A stretch of 20,158 bases of DNA from Verrucomicrobiota bacterium (GTDB taxonomy: Bacteria > Verrucomicrobiota > Verrucomicrobiia > Limisphaerales > JACRJZ01): contig JAKLEJ010000008.1 of NCBI GenBank assembly GCA_022711695.1, forward strand, positions 1-20,158. The letters run 5' to 3'. Shown here piece by piece: positions 6,983 through 14,630 of this stretch. Numbering within the stretch: position 1 is the stretch's first letter; each line of letters begins with the position of its first letter. The translations under genes were made by a program, and so were the position numbers. A model generated the notes under the pieces. It made no database searches. It worked only from the letters and a program-made list of their open reading frames with translations, and was not told the origin of the DNA.

Positions 6983-8053
6983 CTATATCCGGACCCGGAA
7001 CTGTTCGGCCTTCTTGAGCGAGAGGCAAAAGGCCGCGATGAGTTCGGGGATGCTCTCCAAGTCCTTCAAGCTGACCACCTCGACAGGCGAGTGCATGTAG
7101 CGGTTGGGCAGGCTGATCAGCGCCGAGGGAATGCCGCCGCGCGTCCAGAAAATGGCATCGGTGTCGGTTCCGGAGGTGTTCGAGCAGGCCTCGTGCTGGA
7201 GGTCGATGCCGGTCTTGCGGGCCACCTGCTCGAGGCGAGTGACGATCTCGAGGTGGTTGCAGCCGCCGTGGGTCAGGGTGGGCCCGCGGCCCAAGCGCAC
7301 ATCGCCGTGCTGGGTCTGGCTGATGGAAGGATAATCGGTGGCGTGGGTCACGTCCACCACCAGGGCCAGGTCCGGCTTGAGCGAATAGGCGATCTGGCGC
7401 GCCCCAAAGAGCCCCACCTCTTCCATGATGTTCGAGACGGCGCACACCTCGGCCTTGAGCCGGCCTTTGGCTCCCTGAAGCAGACGCAGGGTTTCCGCCA
7501 CGGCAAAGGTCCCAATCCGGTTGTCAAACGCCCGCGCCACGGCCAGGTCGCCCCGGAGCACCTCGAACTCATCGGCCAGCGTGATCGGATCGCCCACCCG
7601 GACCAGGTCCTCGGCCTCCTTGCGGCTGGAGACGCCAATGTCGATGAACAGGTCGTGCATCTCGGGGGTCTTCCGGTCTTTCTCGCCCCGCATGAGGTGG
7701 GGGGCCACGTTGCCGACAACGCCCCTGACCGGACCCTGGCGCGAGTGAATCGTCACCCGCTGCGCCTTGGTGATGGCCGGGTCCACGCCCCCCAGCTTGC
7801 GCACGAACAGGTAGCCTTCCTTGTCGATGTAGTTCACCGCCATCGCGATTTCATCGGCGTGGCCGGCCAGCATCACCCGGGGAGAGCCCCCCTTGTTCAA
7901 GACGGCCACGCAGTTGCCGTAGGCGTCCGAGTAAGTCTCGTCCGCGAACTGATCCGCGTAATCCATCCACACCCGCTGTCCCCGCGCCTCGTGCCCGGTC
8001 GGGCTGGGCGTGTTCAAGAGGGTCCGAAGAAACTCCAATGATTTGCCGCGCAT
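6983..8053 (-). CDS. M42 family metallo-aminopeptidase
   Basis: The product has 356 residues from ATG 8053, whose N-terminus (MRGKSLEFLRTLLNTPSPTG) is the normal family start; a longer reading from 8170 adds an Arg/Pro-rich stretch with no family resemblance. The dinuclear metal site of M42 (TET-type) aminopeptidases is complete. His65 and Asp67 lie in AGHADEIAM, the bridging Asp177 in FDNRIG, Glu211-Glu212 in NIMEEVG (general base and ligand), Asp234 in VVDVTHATD and His321 in YMHSP. Members of this family form dodecameric shells in the cytoplasm and trim peptides from the N-terminus; some were named endoglucanases historically. There is no signal peptide. It may share a transcript with the beta-helix gene behind it, although their functions do not obviously relate. 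Confidence 0.94.
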   Translation of the reverse strand: MRGKSLEFLRTLLNTPSPTGHEARGQRVWMDYADQFADETYSDAYGNCVAVLNKGGSPRVMLAGHADEIAMAVNYIDKEGYLFVRKLGGVDPAITKAQRVTIHSRQGPVRGVVGNVAPHLMRGEKDRKTPEMHDLFIDIGVSSRKEAEDLVRVGDPITLADEFEVLRGDLAVARAFDNRIGTFAVAETLRLLQGAKGRLKAEVCAVSNIMEEVGLFGARQIAYSLKPDLALVVDVTHATDYPSISQTQHGDVRLGRGPTLTHGGCNHLEIVTRLEQVARKTGIDLQHEACSNTSGTDTDAIFWTRGGIPSALISLPNRYMHSPVEVVSLKDLESIPELIAAFCLSLKKAEQFRVRI

Positions 8054-8200
8054 GGGCGGGAATCTACCCCATTCAAAGCCGGGCGTCGAGCGCTTGAATT
8101 GCCGCATCCGCGGCGCCGTCAGCCGGCGGCGCGTTCGCTCAGGGCTGCCGTGACCTGATCCCTGCGGCATGAAGAGCGGATTCAGGCCTCGCGGAAGCGC

Positions 8201-8231
8201 TTGACGCTGGGGCCGGCGGCGTCCATTTATT
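8201..8231 (+). promoter_or_regulatory. Possible sigma-70-type promoter for the zinc ribbon-Nudix-MFS run
   Basis: TTGACG (8201-8206) is a near-consensus -35 element. A weak -10 (TTTATT, 8226-8231) follows 19 bases later, in the only A/T-rich patch of an otherwise very GC-rich intergenic stretch. It would give a leader of roughly 35 bases before ATG 8272. The spacing is longer than ideal, so this is a tentative call. Confidence 0.33.
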
Positions 8232-8271
8232 CGTGGCGCGCCGGGTCTGCCCGGAGTCGAGCGGTTCTCTT

Positions 8272-8784
8272 ATGCCAATTTACGAATATGCGTGCCCCAA
8301 GTGCCGGGTGATCTTCAGCTTCTTGTCGAAGCGGTTGAACCCGGATCGTTCGCCCGCATGCCCGCGTTGCGGAAACAAGAAACTGGTCAAGGAGATGAGC
8401 CGGTTTGCCGCGCTGCGCGGGGCGCCGGAACCCCAGGCGCCCGCCGAACCGGCGGAGGCCGATGGCATGCCCAATGTGGAGGATCCGCGTGTGGCCCGAG
8501 CGATGGGGGAGATCGAGCGGGACCTCGATCACATGGACGAGAACAACCCGCGGCACATGGCGCACCTGATGAAGAAGATGAAGGACCTGATGCCCCCGGG
8601 AAGCACGCCCAAGGAACTGGAGACGGCGATCCGGCGACTGGAGGCCGGAGAGGATCCGGAGAAGATCGAGGAGGACATGGGCGATGCCCTGAGCGGGTTG
8701 ATGGGAATGGAGGATGAAGAGGGTCCGGGCGGCGGCTTGGGCGGCGGCGGTTACACCCGGGACAGCGGGCTCTACGACTACTGA
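8272..8784 (+). CDS. FmdB-type zinc ribbon protein with acidic C-terminal extension
   Basis: The product has 170 residues from ATG 8272, which gives the family N-terminus MPIYEYACPKC. Cys8, Cys11, Cys30 and Cys33 (CPKC and CPRC) form the single zinc ribbon of the FmdB/CxxC-CxxC-SSSS regulatory family. The remaining 130 or so residues are a Met- and acid-rich helical region (for example HMDENNPRHMAHLMKKMKD, about 83-101, and a segment rich in Glu around 120-140), then a Gly-rich tail ending YTRDSGLYDY. Proteins of this shape are common and poorly characterised; amide/urea metabolism regulation was proposed for the founder only. It is the first gene of a same-strand run with the Nudix gene (24-base gap) and the MFS gene. 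Confidence 0.85.
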   Translation: MPIYEYACPKCRVIFSFLSKRLNPDRSPACPRCGNKKLVKEMSRFAALRGAPEPQAPAEPAEADGMPNVEDPRVARAMGEIERDLDHMDENNPRHMAHLMKKMKDLMPPGSTPKELETAIRRLEAGEDPEKIEEDMGDALSGLMGMEDEEGPGGGLGGGGYTRDSGLYDY

Positions 8785-8808
8785 CTCAGCTCCCCCCTCT
8801 CCCTCCGC

Positions 8809-9300
8809 ATGGCGCACATTCACGAGAAGATCGATTTCACGGTGGCCATTTTCGTGGTCGAAGGCGACCGACTGCTGCTGATTCACCATCGGCGGCTGGG
8901 CAAGTGGCTGCCTCTCGGAGGGCACATCGAGCTGGATGAGGACCCGGAAGCCGCCGCCTTGCGGGAAGCCCGGGAGGAGAGTGGGCTGGAAGTGGAACTG
9001 CTGGGCGAGAGGCCGCCCACCACGGGACCCGGCACGCGGGCTCTCATTGCGCCGCGGTTTCTGGACATCCACCGCATCACCGATTCGCACGAACACATCG
9101 GCCTGATCTATTGGGCGCGGCCGCGCGGCGGCCGTCTGACACTGTCGGAGAGCGAGCATCATGACATCCGCTGGTGCCGGGAGGCGGATTTGGACCGTTT
9201 GCAGCCGCCCATGGACGCCGCGGTGAAGTGGTACTGCCTCCGGGCGCTCCGGGAGATCGGCCCCCCAGCGGCGCCGCCTTCCGCTCCCGCGTCCCGCTGA
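8809..9300 (+). CDS. Nudix hydrolase
   Basis: The product has 163 residues. The Nudix box G-x5-E-x7-R-E-x-x-E-E-x-G-L is complete: Gly38, Glu44, Arg52, Glu53, Glu56, Glu57, Gly59 and Leu60, within GGHIELDEDPEAAALREA and the residues after it. The preceding HHRRLGKWLPLGGH is typical of members that act on nucleoside diphosphate-linked compounds. Such enzymes use Mg2+ bound by the two box Glu residues to cleave the diphosphate bond, in housecleaning of damaged or excess nucleotides or in (d)NTP pyrophosphatase activity. The specific substrate cannot be read from the sequence. The protein is cytoplasmic, with no signal or membrane segment. It sits 24 bases after the zinc ribbon gene and 23 bases before the MFS gene, so co-transcription is likely. 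Confidence 0.92.
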   Translation: MAHIHEKIDFTVAIFVVEGDRLLLIHHRRLGKWLPLGGHIELDEDPEAAALREAREESGLEVELLGERPPTTGPGTRALIAPRFLDIHRITDSHEHIGLIYWARPRGGRLTLSESEHHDIRWCREADLDRLQPPMDAAVKWYCLRALREIGPPAAPPSAPASR

Positions 9301-9323
9301 CCACCGGCCCGTTGTCTCCTCGC

Positions 9324-11258
9324 ATGCCCTACCAGCGCCACAAACCGGTCTATTTCGTCCTCGAAGGCGTCAACGCGTTTGCCACGTCGTATTACTTCTT
9401 CTACCTGTTCTTCTTTCTGCGAGACCACTTCGGGTTCGGCAACGCCCAGAACCTGGCGGCCTGCGCGCTGCACGGCCTGGTCTATACGTTCTCCTCGTGG
9501 CACGCGGGACGGTTTTCCCAACGGGCCGGCTATTTCACGGCGCTGCCCCTGGGCTTTGCGATCATGGCGGCGGCGTTGCTGGGCTCGTGCGCGCTGTCCT
9601 CGCCCGCCGGGCTCCTGGCGGCGCTGGGCCTTTGGACCTGGGGAATGAGCTTCACCTGGCCCACTCTCGAAGCCCTGGCCAGCGAAGGCGAGAGCGGGCC
9701 CCGGCTCCAGCGGATGATCGGCATCTACAACCTGGTCTGGGCGGGCGGCTCCGCCATCGCTTACTTCGTGGGCGGCGCGCTCAAGGAGAAGCTGGGCGAC
9801 CCCAGCATCTTCTGGCTGCCGGCGCTCCTGCATCTGTGCCTGCTGGCCGTCGTGTTCTGGCTGCGCCGCCAGGCGGGGCCGGCGCCCGCGAGCCACGGCG
9901 CCTCACCCCCAGTCGCGGCGGCGGCGACCCCGCCGCAGCCGACGCCCTCAGGCCTTCCCCCGCGGGCCTTCCTGGTGATGGCCTGGCTGGCCAATCCGTT
10001 CGCCTACGTGGCCATCAACGCGGCGGGCCCCGTGATCCCGCAACTGGCCGAGCGCCTCGGGATGTCCACCGCCCAGGCGGGCTACTTTTGCTCGATCTGG
10101 TTCTTCGCCCGACTGGCCACCTTCGCGGTGCTGTGGCGGTGGACGCGCTGGCACTATCGGTTCCGCTGGCTGCTGTGGGCGTTCCTCGTCATGATCGTGA
10201 GCTTTGCGGGGATGCTCCTGGCCTCTCAACTCCTGGTGATTGCCCTGGCCCAGGTCGGCCTGGGCTGCGCCGTGGGCCTGATCTATTACTCCTCGCTCTT
10301 CTATTCCATGGACGTGGGCGAAACCAAGGGCGAACACGGCGGCATTCATGAAGCCGTGATCGGCAGCGGGGTATTTGGCGGAGCGGCCATTGGCTCCGCG
10401 GGCCAGTACCTGCTGGGCGGTCAATCCAGCAGCACCTGGGTGGTGAGCGCGGTGCTGGTATTGGGGCTGGTCGCCTTGCTGGCGGTGCGGCGGCGCTTCG
10501 CCGCGCCCGCACGGACGGCGGCGGTGGCGCTGCTGGGCCTGGGAGCCACCGCGGCCCTGCCCGCCGCAAGCGTGACAGCCGCCGAACCGGTGTTCGACGT
10601 AAAACCGGATGGTGGCGTGGCAGCGCGCCTAAGCGGCGGTCCCTCCCCGCAGCAGATCACTCGCTACGATTTCGGAATGCCGACCAACCCGCCTACCCGC
10701 CGGTGGCTCGAGAACGACACAATTCCCGTCTGCCGCTCCACCTGGGAGTTTCACGGCATTCGCTACCACCAGATCGCCCTGGTGACCCGCCTCGATAAGG
10801 GCGACCTGATGCCCGGCGGAACACTGCCGCCCGACGCCGTGCTGCTGGTTCAACTCACCGGGGAGAACACCGCCGCCGAATACACGGAAGCCAGCGCCGC
10901 GTTCTCCGCGCGGACCGCCGACCGGCCCTGGGCGCTGGGATTGCGCGGGAACACGGTCTGCCGCAGCACCGGCGCCGAGACCAACGTAATCGTGGTCTTC
11001 GACCTCCCCACAGGCGGCATCGTGGCGACCAACGGACCGGGCTTTCGCTTCTCCGGAAGCATGCCCCCGGGCACCTCCGGCGCCATGACCCTGAAGATCC
11101 CCGTCAACGCCCTCATCGGACCGGAGCGCCTGGAACTGCTACAGGAGATGGAGTTCGACGAAGAGCTGAAACGAGTCAATCGCTACTGGGCCAGCCAAGC
11201 GACCGGCCCATCGCGCCCCCCCGTTCCTTTGAGGCTGGATGACACCCACAAGCCGTGA
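9324..11258 (+). CDS. MFS transporter fused to a 13th membrane segment and a periplasmic domain
   Basis: The product has 644 residues from ATG 9324; the frame is open further upstream, but that part overlaps the Nudix gene and reads as out-of-frame sequence. Twelve hydrophobic helices fit a major facilitator: six in residues 10-181, a Pro/Ala-rich central loop (about 182-212), and six in 213-390. They carry SFTWPTLEALAS in helix 4 and GETKGEHGGIHEA before helix 11. After basic RRRFAAPAR comes a signal-peptide-like segment (TAAVALLGLGATAALPAAS, 398-416) and then about 225 residues with beta-rich character (for example TWEFHGIRYHQIALVTRL and VIVVFDLPTGG). With the N-terminus inside, helix 13 would place this domain in the periplasm. 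The transported compound is unknown, and I recognise no family for the extra domain. A fusion of transporter and secreted protein is the simplest reading. Confidence 0.8.
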   Translation: MPYQRHKPVYFVLEGVNAFATSYYFFYLFFFLRDHFGFGNAQNLAACALHGLVYTFSSWHAGRFSQRAGYFTALPLGFAIMAAALLGSCALSSPAGLLAALGLWTWGMSFTWPTLEALASEGESGPRLQRMIGIYNLVWAGGSAIAYFVGGALKEKLGDPSIFWLPALLHLCLLAVVFWLRRQAGPAPASHGASPPVAAAATPPQPTPSGLPPRAFLVMAWLANPFAYVAINAAGPVIPQLAERLGMSTAQAGYFCSIWFFARLATFAVLWRWTRWHYRFRWLLWAFLVMIVSFAGMLLASQLLVIALAQVGLGCAVGLIYYSSLFYSMDVGETKGEHGGIHEAVIGSGVFGGAAIGSAGQYLLGGQSSSTWVVSAVLVLGLVALLAVRRRFAAPARTAAVALLGLGATAALPAASVTAAEPVFDVKPDGGVAARLSGGPSPQQITRYDFGMPTNPPTRRWLENDTIPVCRSTWEFHGIRYHQIALVTRLDKGDLMPGGTLPPDAVLLVQLTGENTAAEYTEASAAFSARTADRPWALGLRGNTVCRSTGAETNVIVVFDLPTGGIVATNGPGFRFSGSMPPGTSGAMTLKIPVNALIGPERLELLQEMEFDEELKRVNRYWASQATGPSRPPVPLRLDDTHKP

Positions 11259-11349
11259 GGCCGGGGCGGCGGCGGGTGTTTTTCCTTGAAGCCTTTTGGG
11301 TCGGGCATCGTCTGATGGCGACATGATCAAACGTGGAATTCACATCGGC

Positions 11350-12345
11350 ATGAAAAGACAATTCTCTATTGCGGCAATGGTGTTCGGCGTCGTGACTGCG
11401 GCGCTGGCGGCGGACAACGCGTTTGTGGGCCACTGGGCCCTGACCATCCCCGGCGGCGGCGCCGGGTGGCTGGGCGTCGAGGAGAAAGAGGGCGCCCTGA
11501 AAGGCAGCCTTCTCTGGGGAGGCGGCAGCGTGGTCCCGGTGAACGCGGTGAAGGTGGACGGCGACAAATTGATCGTCACCCGCCTTCACGAGAGCCGGAC
11601 CAAGGACGCCACGGGCAAGACGATTCGAAAGGTGACCACGGAAACCATCACGGGAACCCTGGCGGGCGACACTCTGAGCCTGACAACCCAACGGACCCGG
11701 GAGGATGGGACCGCCGAGGGCAAGCCCGCCTCGTTCAAAGGCAAACGGATTCCGCCTGTGCCGCCGGCGCCCGACCTGGGCAAGGTGAGGTTTGGCGAGC
11801 CGATCCGGCTCTTCAACGGGCAGGACCTCACCGGCTGGAAGGTCATGGGCAACGAGCCCAGCGGCTGGAAGGCCCAGGACGGCATCCTGGTCAATGACGC
11901 TCCCCAGGAGCCCGGCAAACACAAATCCTACGCCAATATCCGCACAGAGCGGGAATTCGAGGATTTCAACCTCACCCTCGAGTTCCGCGTGCCCAAGGAC
12001 GGCAACAGCGGCGTCTATCTGCGAGGCATCTACGAGGTGCAGGTGGCGGACTCCTACGGCCGCAAGCCGGATTCGCACGGCGTGGGCGGGCTCTACAGCC
12101 GCATCACCCCCACCGAGAACCCGGCCAAGGCCCCCGGCGAGTGGCAGCAGTTCGACATCACCCTCGTGGACCGTCACCTGACGGTGATCCTGAACGGCAA
12201 GAAGATCATCGACAACCAGCCGGTTCTGGGATGCACCGGGGGCGCGCTCTGGTCCGATCAGTTTCGGCCCGGCCCCCTCTACCTCCAGGGCGATCACACC
12301 AGCGTAAACTACCGGAACCTCGTCCTTCGCCCGGTGGTGAAGTAA
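11350..12345 (+). CDS. Secreted DUF1080 protein (3-keto-disaccharide hydrolase family) with N-terminal extra domain
   Basis: The product has 331 residues from ATG 11350, which gives a compact Sec signal peptide (MKRQFSIAAMVFGVVTAALA, then ADN). ATG 11323 would add nine residues. Residues 24-135 form a small beta-rich domain (FVGHWALTIPGGGAGWLGVE at its start). The DUF1080/PF06439 domain spans about 148-328 with FNGQDLTGWKV, DFNLTLEFRVPKDGNSGVYL and the closing YLQGDHTSVNYRNLVLRPV; this is a concanavalin-like jelly roll. Characterised members cleave 3-keto-glycosides made by Gfo/Idh/MocA-type oxidation, in the periplasm of Bacteroidota and related bacteria. An oxidoreductase of that family lies at the window's right end, too far away to be in the same operon. 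Specificity is not readable. A T-run at 11279-11283 precedes it, but I found no good hairpin there. Confidence 0.9.
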   Translation: MKRQFSIAAMVFGVVTAALAADNAFVGHWALTIPGGGAGWLGVEEKEGALKGSLLWGGGSVVPVNAVKVDGDKLIVTRLHESRTKDATGKTIRKVTTETITGTLAGDTLSLTTQRTREDGTAEGKPASFKGKRIPPVPPAPDLGKVRFGEPIRLFNGQDLTGWKVMGNEPSGWKAQDGILVNDAPQEPGKHKSYANIRTEREFEDFNLTLEFRVPKDGNSGVYLRGIYEVQVADSYGRKPDSHGVGGLYSRITPTENPAKAPGEWQQFDITLVDRHLTVILNGKKIIDNQPVLGCTGGALWSDQFRPGPLYLQGDHTSVNYRNLVLRPVVK

Positions 12346-12389
12346 TCGGCCGTTCCTGCCTCCGCAAGCGGCAGGCGTTCATTCTGGGG

Positions 12390-12424
12390 AACAAGGCGCG
12401 GCGCAAGCCGCGCCTTGTTGCTTC
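12390..12424. terminator. Bidirectional terminator-like hairpin between DUF1080 gene and sugE
   Basis: A perfect 13-base-pair inverted repeat, AACAAGGCGCGGC (12390-12402) and GCCGCGCCTTGTT (12407-12419), encloses the tetraloop GCAA. Read on either strand, a GGCGCGGC/GCCGCGCC core is followed by TTGTT. This suits termination of both convergent transcripts, though the U-tract is short. Confidence 0.72.
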
Positions 12425-12489
12425 GGGAGGAGCCGGTTCCGGGCGGCCGCCGCCGCAGGGGACCGCGCCCGCAAGGGCGGGCATCCGGA

Positions 12490-12816
12490 TCAGGCTGGGC
12501 GATGCGACAGCTTCAGGCCGATCATCCCGACAATGATGAGCATCACCGAGATCATCCGGGCGGCGGTGCGCGGCTCCCCGAAGAAGCAAATGCCAACAAA
12601 GAAGGCTCCGGCGGCGCCGATGCCGGTCCAGATGGCATAAGCCGTGCCCATGGGAATGGTCTTCTGGGCCTGCCAGAGAAACACCCCGCTGAGCACCATG
12701 CAGCAAACGGAGAGGATCAGCCCGAAGGCCCGATAGCCGGGCGCCTGGGAGATGCGCATGCCCACAGGCCAGCCAATTTCCATCGCGCCAGCGAGCAACA
12801 GGTAGAACCAGTCCAT
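12490..12816 (-). CDS. sugE: Small multidrug resistance family transporter, guanidinium exporter (Gdx/SugE) type
   Basis: The product has 108 residues with four predicted helices. The SMR catalytic Glu13 sits in AGAMEIGW with Gly10 and Trp16. The Gdx-subtype residues are present: Ser43 in the second helix, and Tyr60 and Trp63 within GTAYAIWTGIGA. The fourth helix ends with IIVGMIGLKL. Gdx proteins are dual-topology dimers that exchange guanidinium for protons across the inner membrane. A few residues are unusual, such as Pro17 directly after Trp16. It lies 26 bases behind ftsY on the same strand, so it is probably the last gene of the nusB operon. The gap leaves no room for a guanidine riboswitch, the usual control of this gene. 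Confidence 0.88.
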   Translation of the reverse strand: MDWFYLLLAGAMEIGWPVGMRISQAPGYRAFGLILSVCCMVLSGVFLWQAQKTIPMGTAYAIWTGIGAAGAFFVGICFFGEPRTAARMISVMLIIVGMIGLKLSHRPA

Positions 12817-12842
12817 AGACAGAAAGTTCGGCGCTGCCGGTC

Positions 12843-13760
12843 TCAGCCCTTGACCGAGAAGAGGGCCTCCGCAAACTGCGCGGCGTCGAATGGCTGCAGG
12901 TCATCGGGCTGCTCGCCCAGCCCGACGAACTTGATGGGCAAGCCCAGCTCCTTCTGGATGGCGACGACCATCCCGCCCTTGCTGGTGCCGTCGAGCTTGG
13001 TCACCACCAGGCCGGTCAGCTTCACGGCCTTGTGGAACTCGCGCGCCTGGGTGAGCGCGTTCATGCCGGTGGTGGCGTCCAGCACCAGGAGGGTTTCGTG
13101 CGGGGCGCCGGGCAGCTTCTTGTCCATGACCCGGTGGACCTTCTGGAGTTCCTGCATCAGGTTGTGCTTGGTGTGGAGGCGACCGGCGGTGTCCACCAGC
13201 AGGTAGCGAACGTTGCGGGATTGAGCCGCCGCCACGGCGTCGTGGGCCACGGCTGCCGGATCGGCGTTGTAGGCCCCGGCGATGACCGGGACCTCCAGGC
13301 GCTGGCCCCACAGCTTGATCTGCTCGATGGCCGCCGCCCTAAACGTGTCGCAGGCGGCCAGCAGCGCCGTTTCGCCCCGGTTCTGGATGAGCCGGGCCAG
13401 CTTGGCGGCGGTGGTGGTTTTGCCGGTCCCGTTGACGCCGACGATCGACACCACGGTCACTCCCTCCGGCTGCCGGCGCAGGGCGGCGTCGTTGCCTCCC
13501 AGGATCGAGGTCACTTCGCGCGCGGCGATCTCGAAGAAGTCCAGGCCGGCGCGGCCCTGCGTCTCATAGGCCTTGCGGGCGGCGCCGAGGATTTGCTGCG
13601 TGACCGCCACACCCAGGTCCGCCCCGAGAAGAGCGGCCTCCAGCTCCTCGAGGGAATCGGCGGTCAGCCGGGGAGACCGGGTGACAATCCGCCGGATCTC
13701 GTGCGTCAGCCGGGCGTGCGTTTTCAGCAGGCCGTCCTTGAATTTCTGAAATAGCCCCAT
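12843..13760 (-). CDS. ftsY: Signal recognition particle receptor FtsY
   Basis: The product has 305 residues. It has the NG domain of SRP GTPases with all motifs: G1 GVNGTGKTTT (108-117), the DTFRAAA insertion-box start (138-144), G3 DTAGR (190-194), G4 TKLDG (254-258) and G5 GLGE (280-283). The long acidic A domain of enterobacterial FtsY is absent. A short amphipathic basic start (MGLFQKFKDGLLKTHARL) would instead bring the protein to the membrane. FtsY docks with Ffh and signal-bearing ribosomes to deliver membrane proteins to SecYEG. Asn110 and Thr112 in the P-loop (GVNGTGKT) separate FtsY from Ffh, which has GLQGSGKT. It begins three bases after the PHP gene's stop. Confidence 0.97.
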   Translation of the reverse strand: MGLFQKFKDGLLKTHARLTHEIRRIVTRSPRLTADSLEELEAALLGADLGVAVTQQILGAARKAYETQGRAGLDFFEIAAREVTSILGGNDAALRRQPEGVTVVSIVGVNGTGKTTTAAKLARLIQNRGETALLAACDTFRAAAIEQIKLWGQRLEVPVIAGAYNADPAAVAHDAVAAAQSRNVRYLLVDTAGRLHTKHNLMQELQKVHRVMDKKLPGAPHETLLVLDATTGMNALTQAREFHKAVKLTGLVVTKLDGTSKGGMVVAIQKELGLPIKFVGLGEQPDDLQPFDAAQFAEALFSVKG

Positions 13761-13763
13761 GGT

Positions 13764-14630
13764 TCAGATTTTGAGAGTGGCAACGGAGTGGGAATGGACC
13801 GTGGCGGCGCGGAGTCGCTCGAGGCGATGCCGCAGTTGACGCACATGCTCGTAGGGCAGCCGGATGGTCCCCAGCAGCGGCCGTCCCTTGTTGTAGCCGT
13901 GGCAGTCCGAGCCGCCGGTCACGAGAAGGCCGTGGCGGTCGGCCAGCATGAGGTAGCGCTCGCTCAGCGCCGTGGAGTGCTTGCTGTGAAAACACTCCAG
14001 GCCGTCCAGGCCGGCCGAGACCAGCCGCGGAATGAAATCGTCGGTGCGGTTGAGGCCCGGATGCGCCATGACGGCCAGGCCGCCGGCGTCGTGAATGAGA
14101 TCGATGGCGTCGCCGGCGGCCATTTTGTATTTGGGCACCCAGGCGGGGCGGCCGCGCTTGAGGAAGCGCGCAAAGGCCTCGTCGAGGTTGTCGCACAAGC
14201 CGGCGGAAACCAGGGCCCGCGCCACGTGGGGGCGGCCGGGGGATGCGCAATTGGCCAGGCGGAAGACAGCCTCGGCCGCCAGCGGGATTCCCAGGCGGTT
14301 CAGGCAGGCCACCATCTCCCGGATGCGGTTCTGGCGGACTCCCTGAAACCGGGCCAGCTCGACCAGAAACCGCGGGTGGGTGACCTCCACGCCGTAAGCC
14401 AGGAGGTGCAGCTCATGGCCATCCATCTCGGCGGTCAGTTCGCTTCCGGTGATGAATTCGATCCCTTCGCGCGCGCAGGCCTGGCTCATGCGCACGCAGC
14501 CTTCCACGGTGTCGTGATCGCACAAGGCCACCACGGCAAACCCCAGGCTCCGGGCCTGAGCCGCCAGGGATTCCGGCGTATGCGTGCCGTCGGAGAAGAG
14601 GGTGTGCAGGTGGAGATCCGCAAACCTCAC
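13764..14630 (-). CDS. PHP-domain phosphoesterase (YciV/TrpH, RNase AM-like)
   Basis: The product has 288 residues from GTG 14630, which overlaps the nusB stop as GTGA. The PHP metal-site residues are all visible: His7 and His9 in DLHLHTLFSDG, Asp14, His39 and Asp40 in CDHDTV, Glu64 in GSELTAE, His75 in HELHLLAYG, His190 in MAHPG, and Asp242 and His244 in GGSDCHG. The middle segment with GRPHVARAL, and later GRPAWVPKYK, is the pattern of YciV/TrpH-type enzymes. These act as trinuclear-metal 5'-3' exonucleases that trim rRNA 5' ends, or as 3',5'-nucleotide bisphosphate phosphatases. The placement between nusB (rRNA antitermination) and ftsY suits an RNA-maturation role, but that is inference. 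The protein is cytoplasmic. Confidence 0.92.
   Translation of the reverse strand: MRFADLHLHTLFSDGTHTPESLAAQARSLGFAVVALCDHDTVEGCVRMSQACAREGIEFITGSELTAEMDGHELHLLAYGVEVTHPRFLVELARFQGVRQNRIREMVACLNRLGIPLAAEAVFRLANCASPGRPHVARALVSAGLCDNLDEAFARFLKRGRPAWVPKYKMAAGDAIDLIHDAGGLAVMAHPGLNRTDDFIPRLVSAGLDGLECFHSKHSTALSERYLMLADRHGLLVTGGSDCHGYNKGRPLLGTIRLPYEHVRQLRHRLERLRAATVHSHSVATLKI

Noticed and set aside
12466..12479. A CGCCC-GCAA-GGGCG hairpin just behind sugE as its terminator
   Set aside because: The stem has only five pairs and lacks a T-run. The 13-pair hairpin at 12390-12419 is the better candidate.
12817..12842. A guanidine riboswitch ahead of sugE
   Set aside because: Only 26 bases separate ftsY and sugE, too few for any known guanidine riboswitch class.
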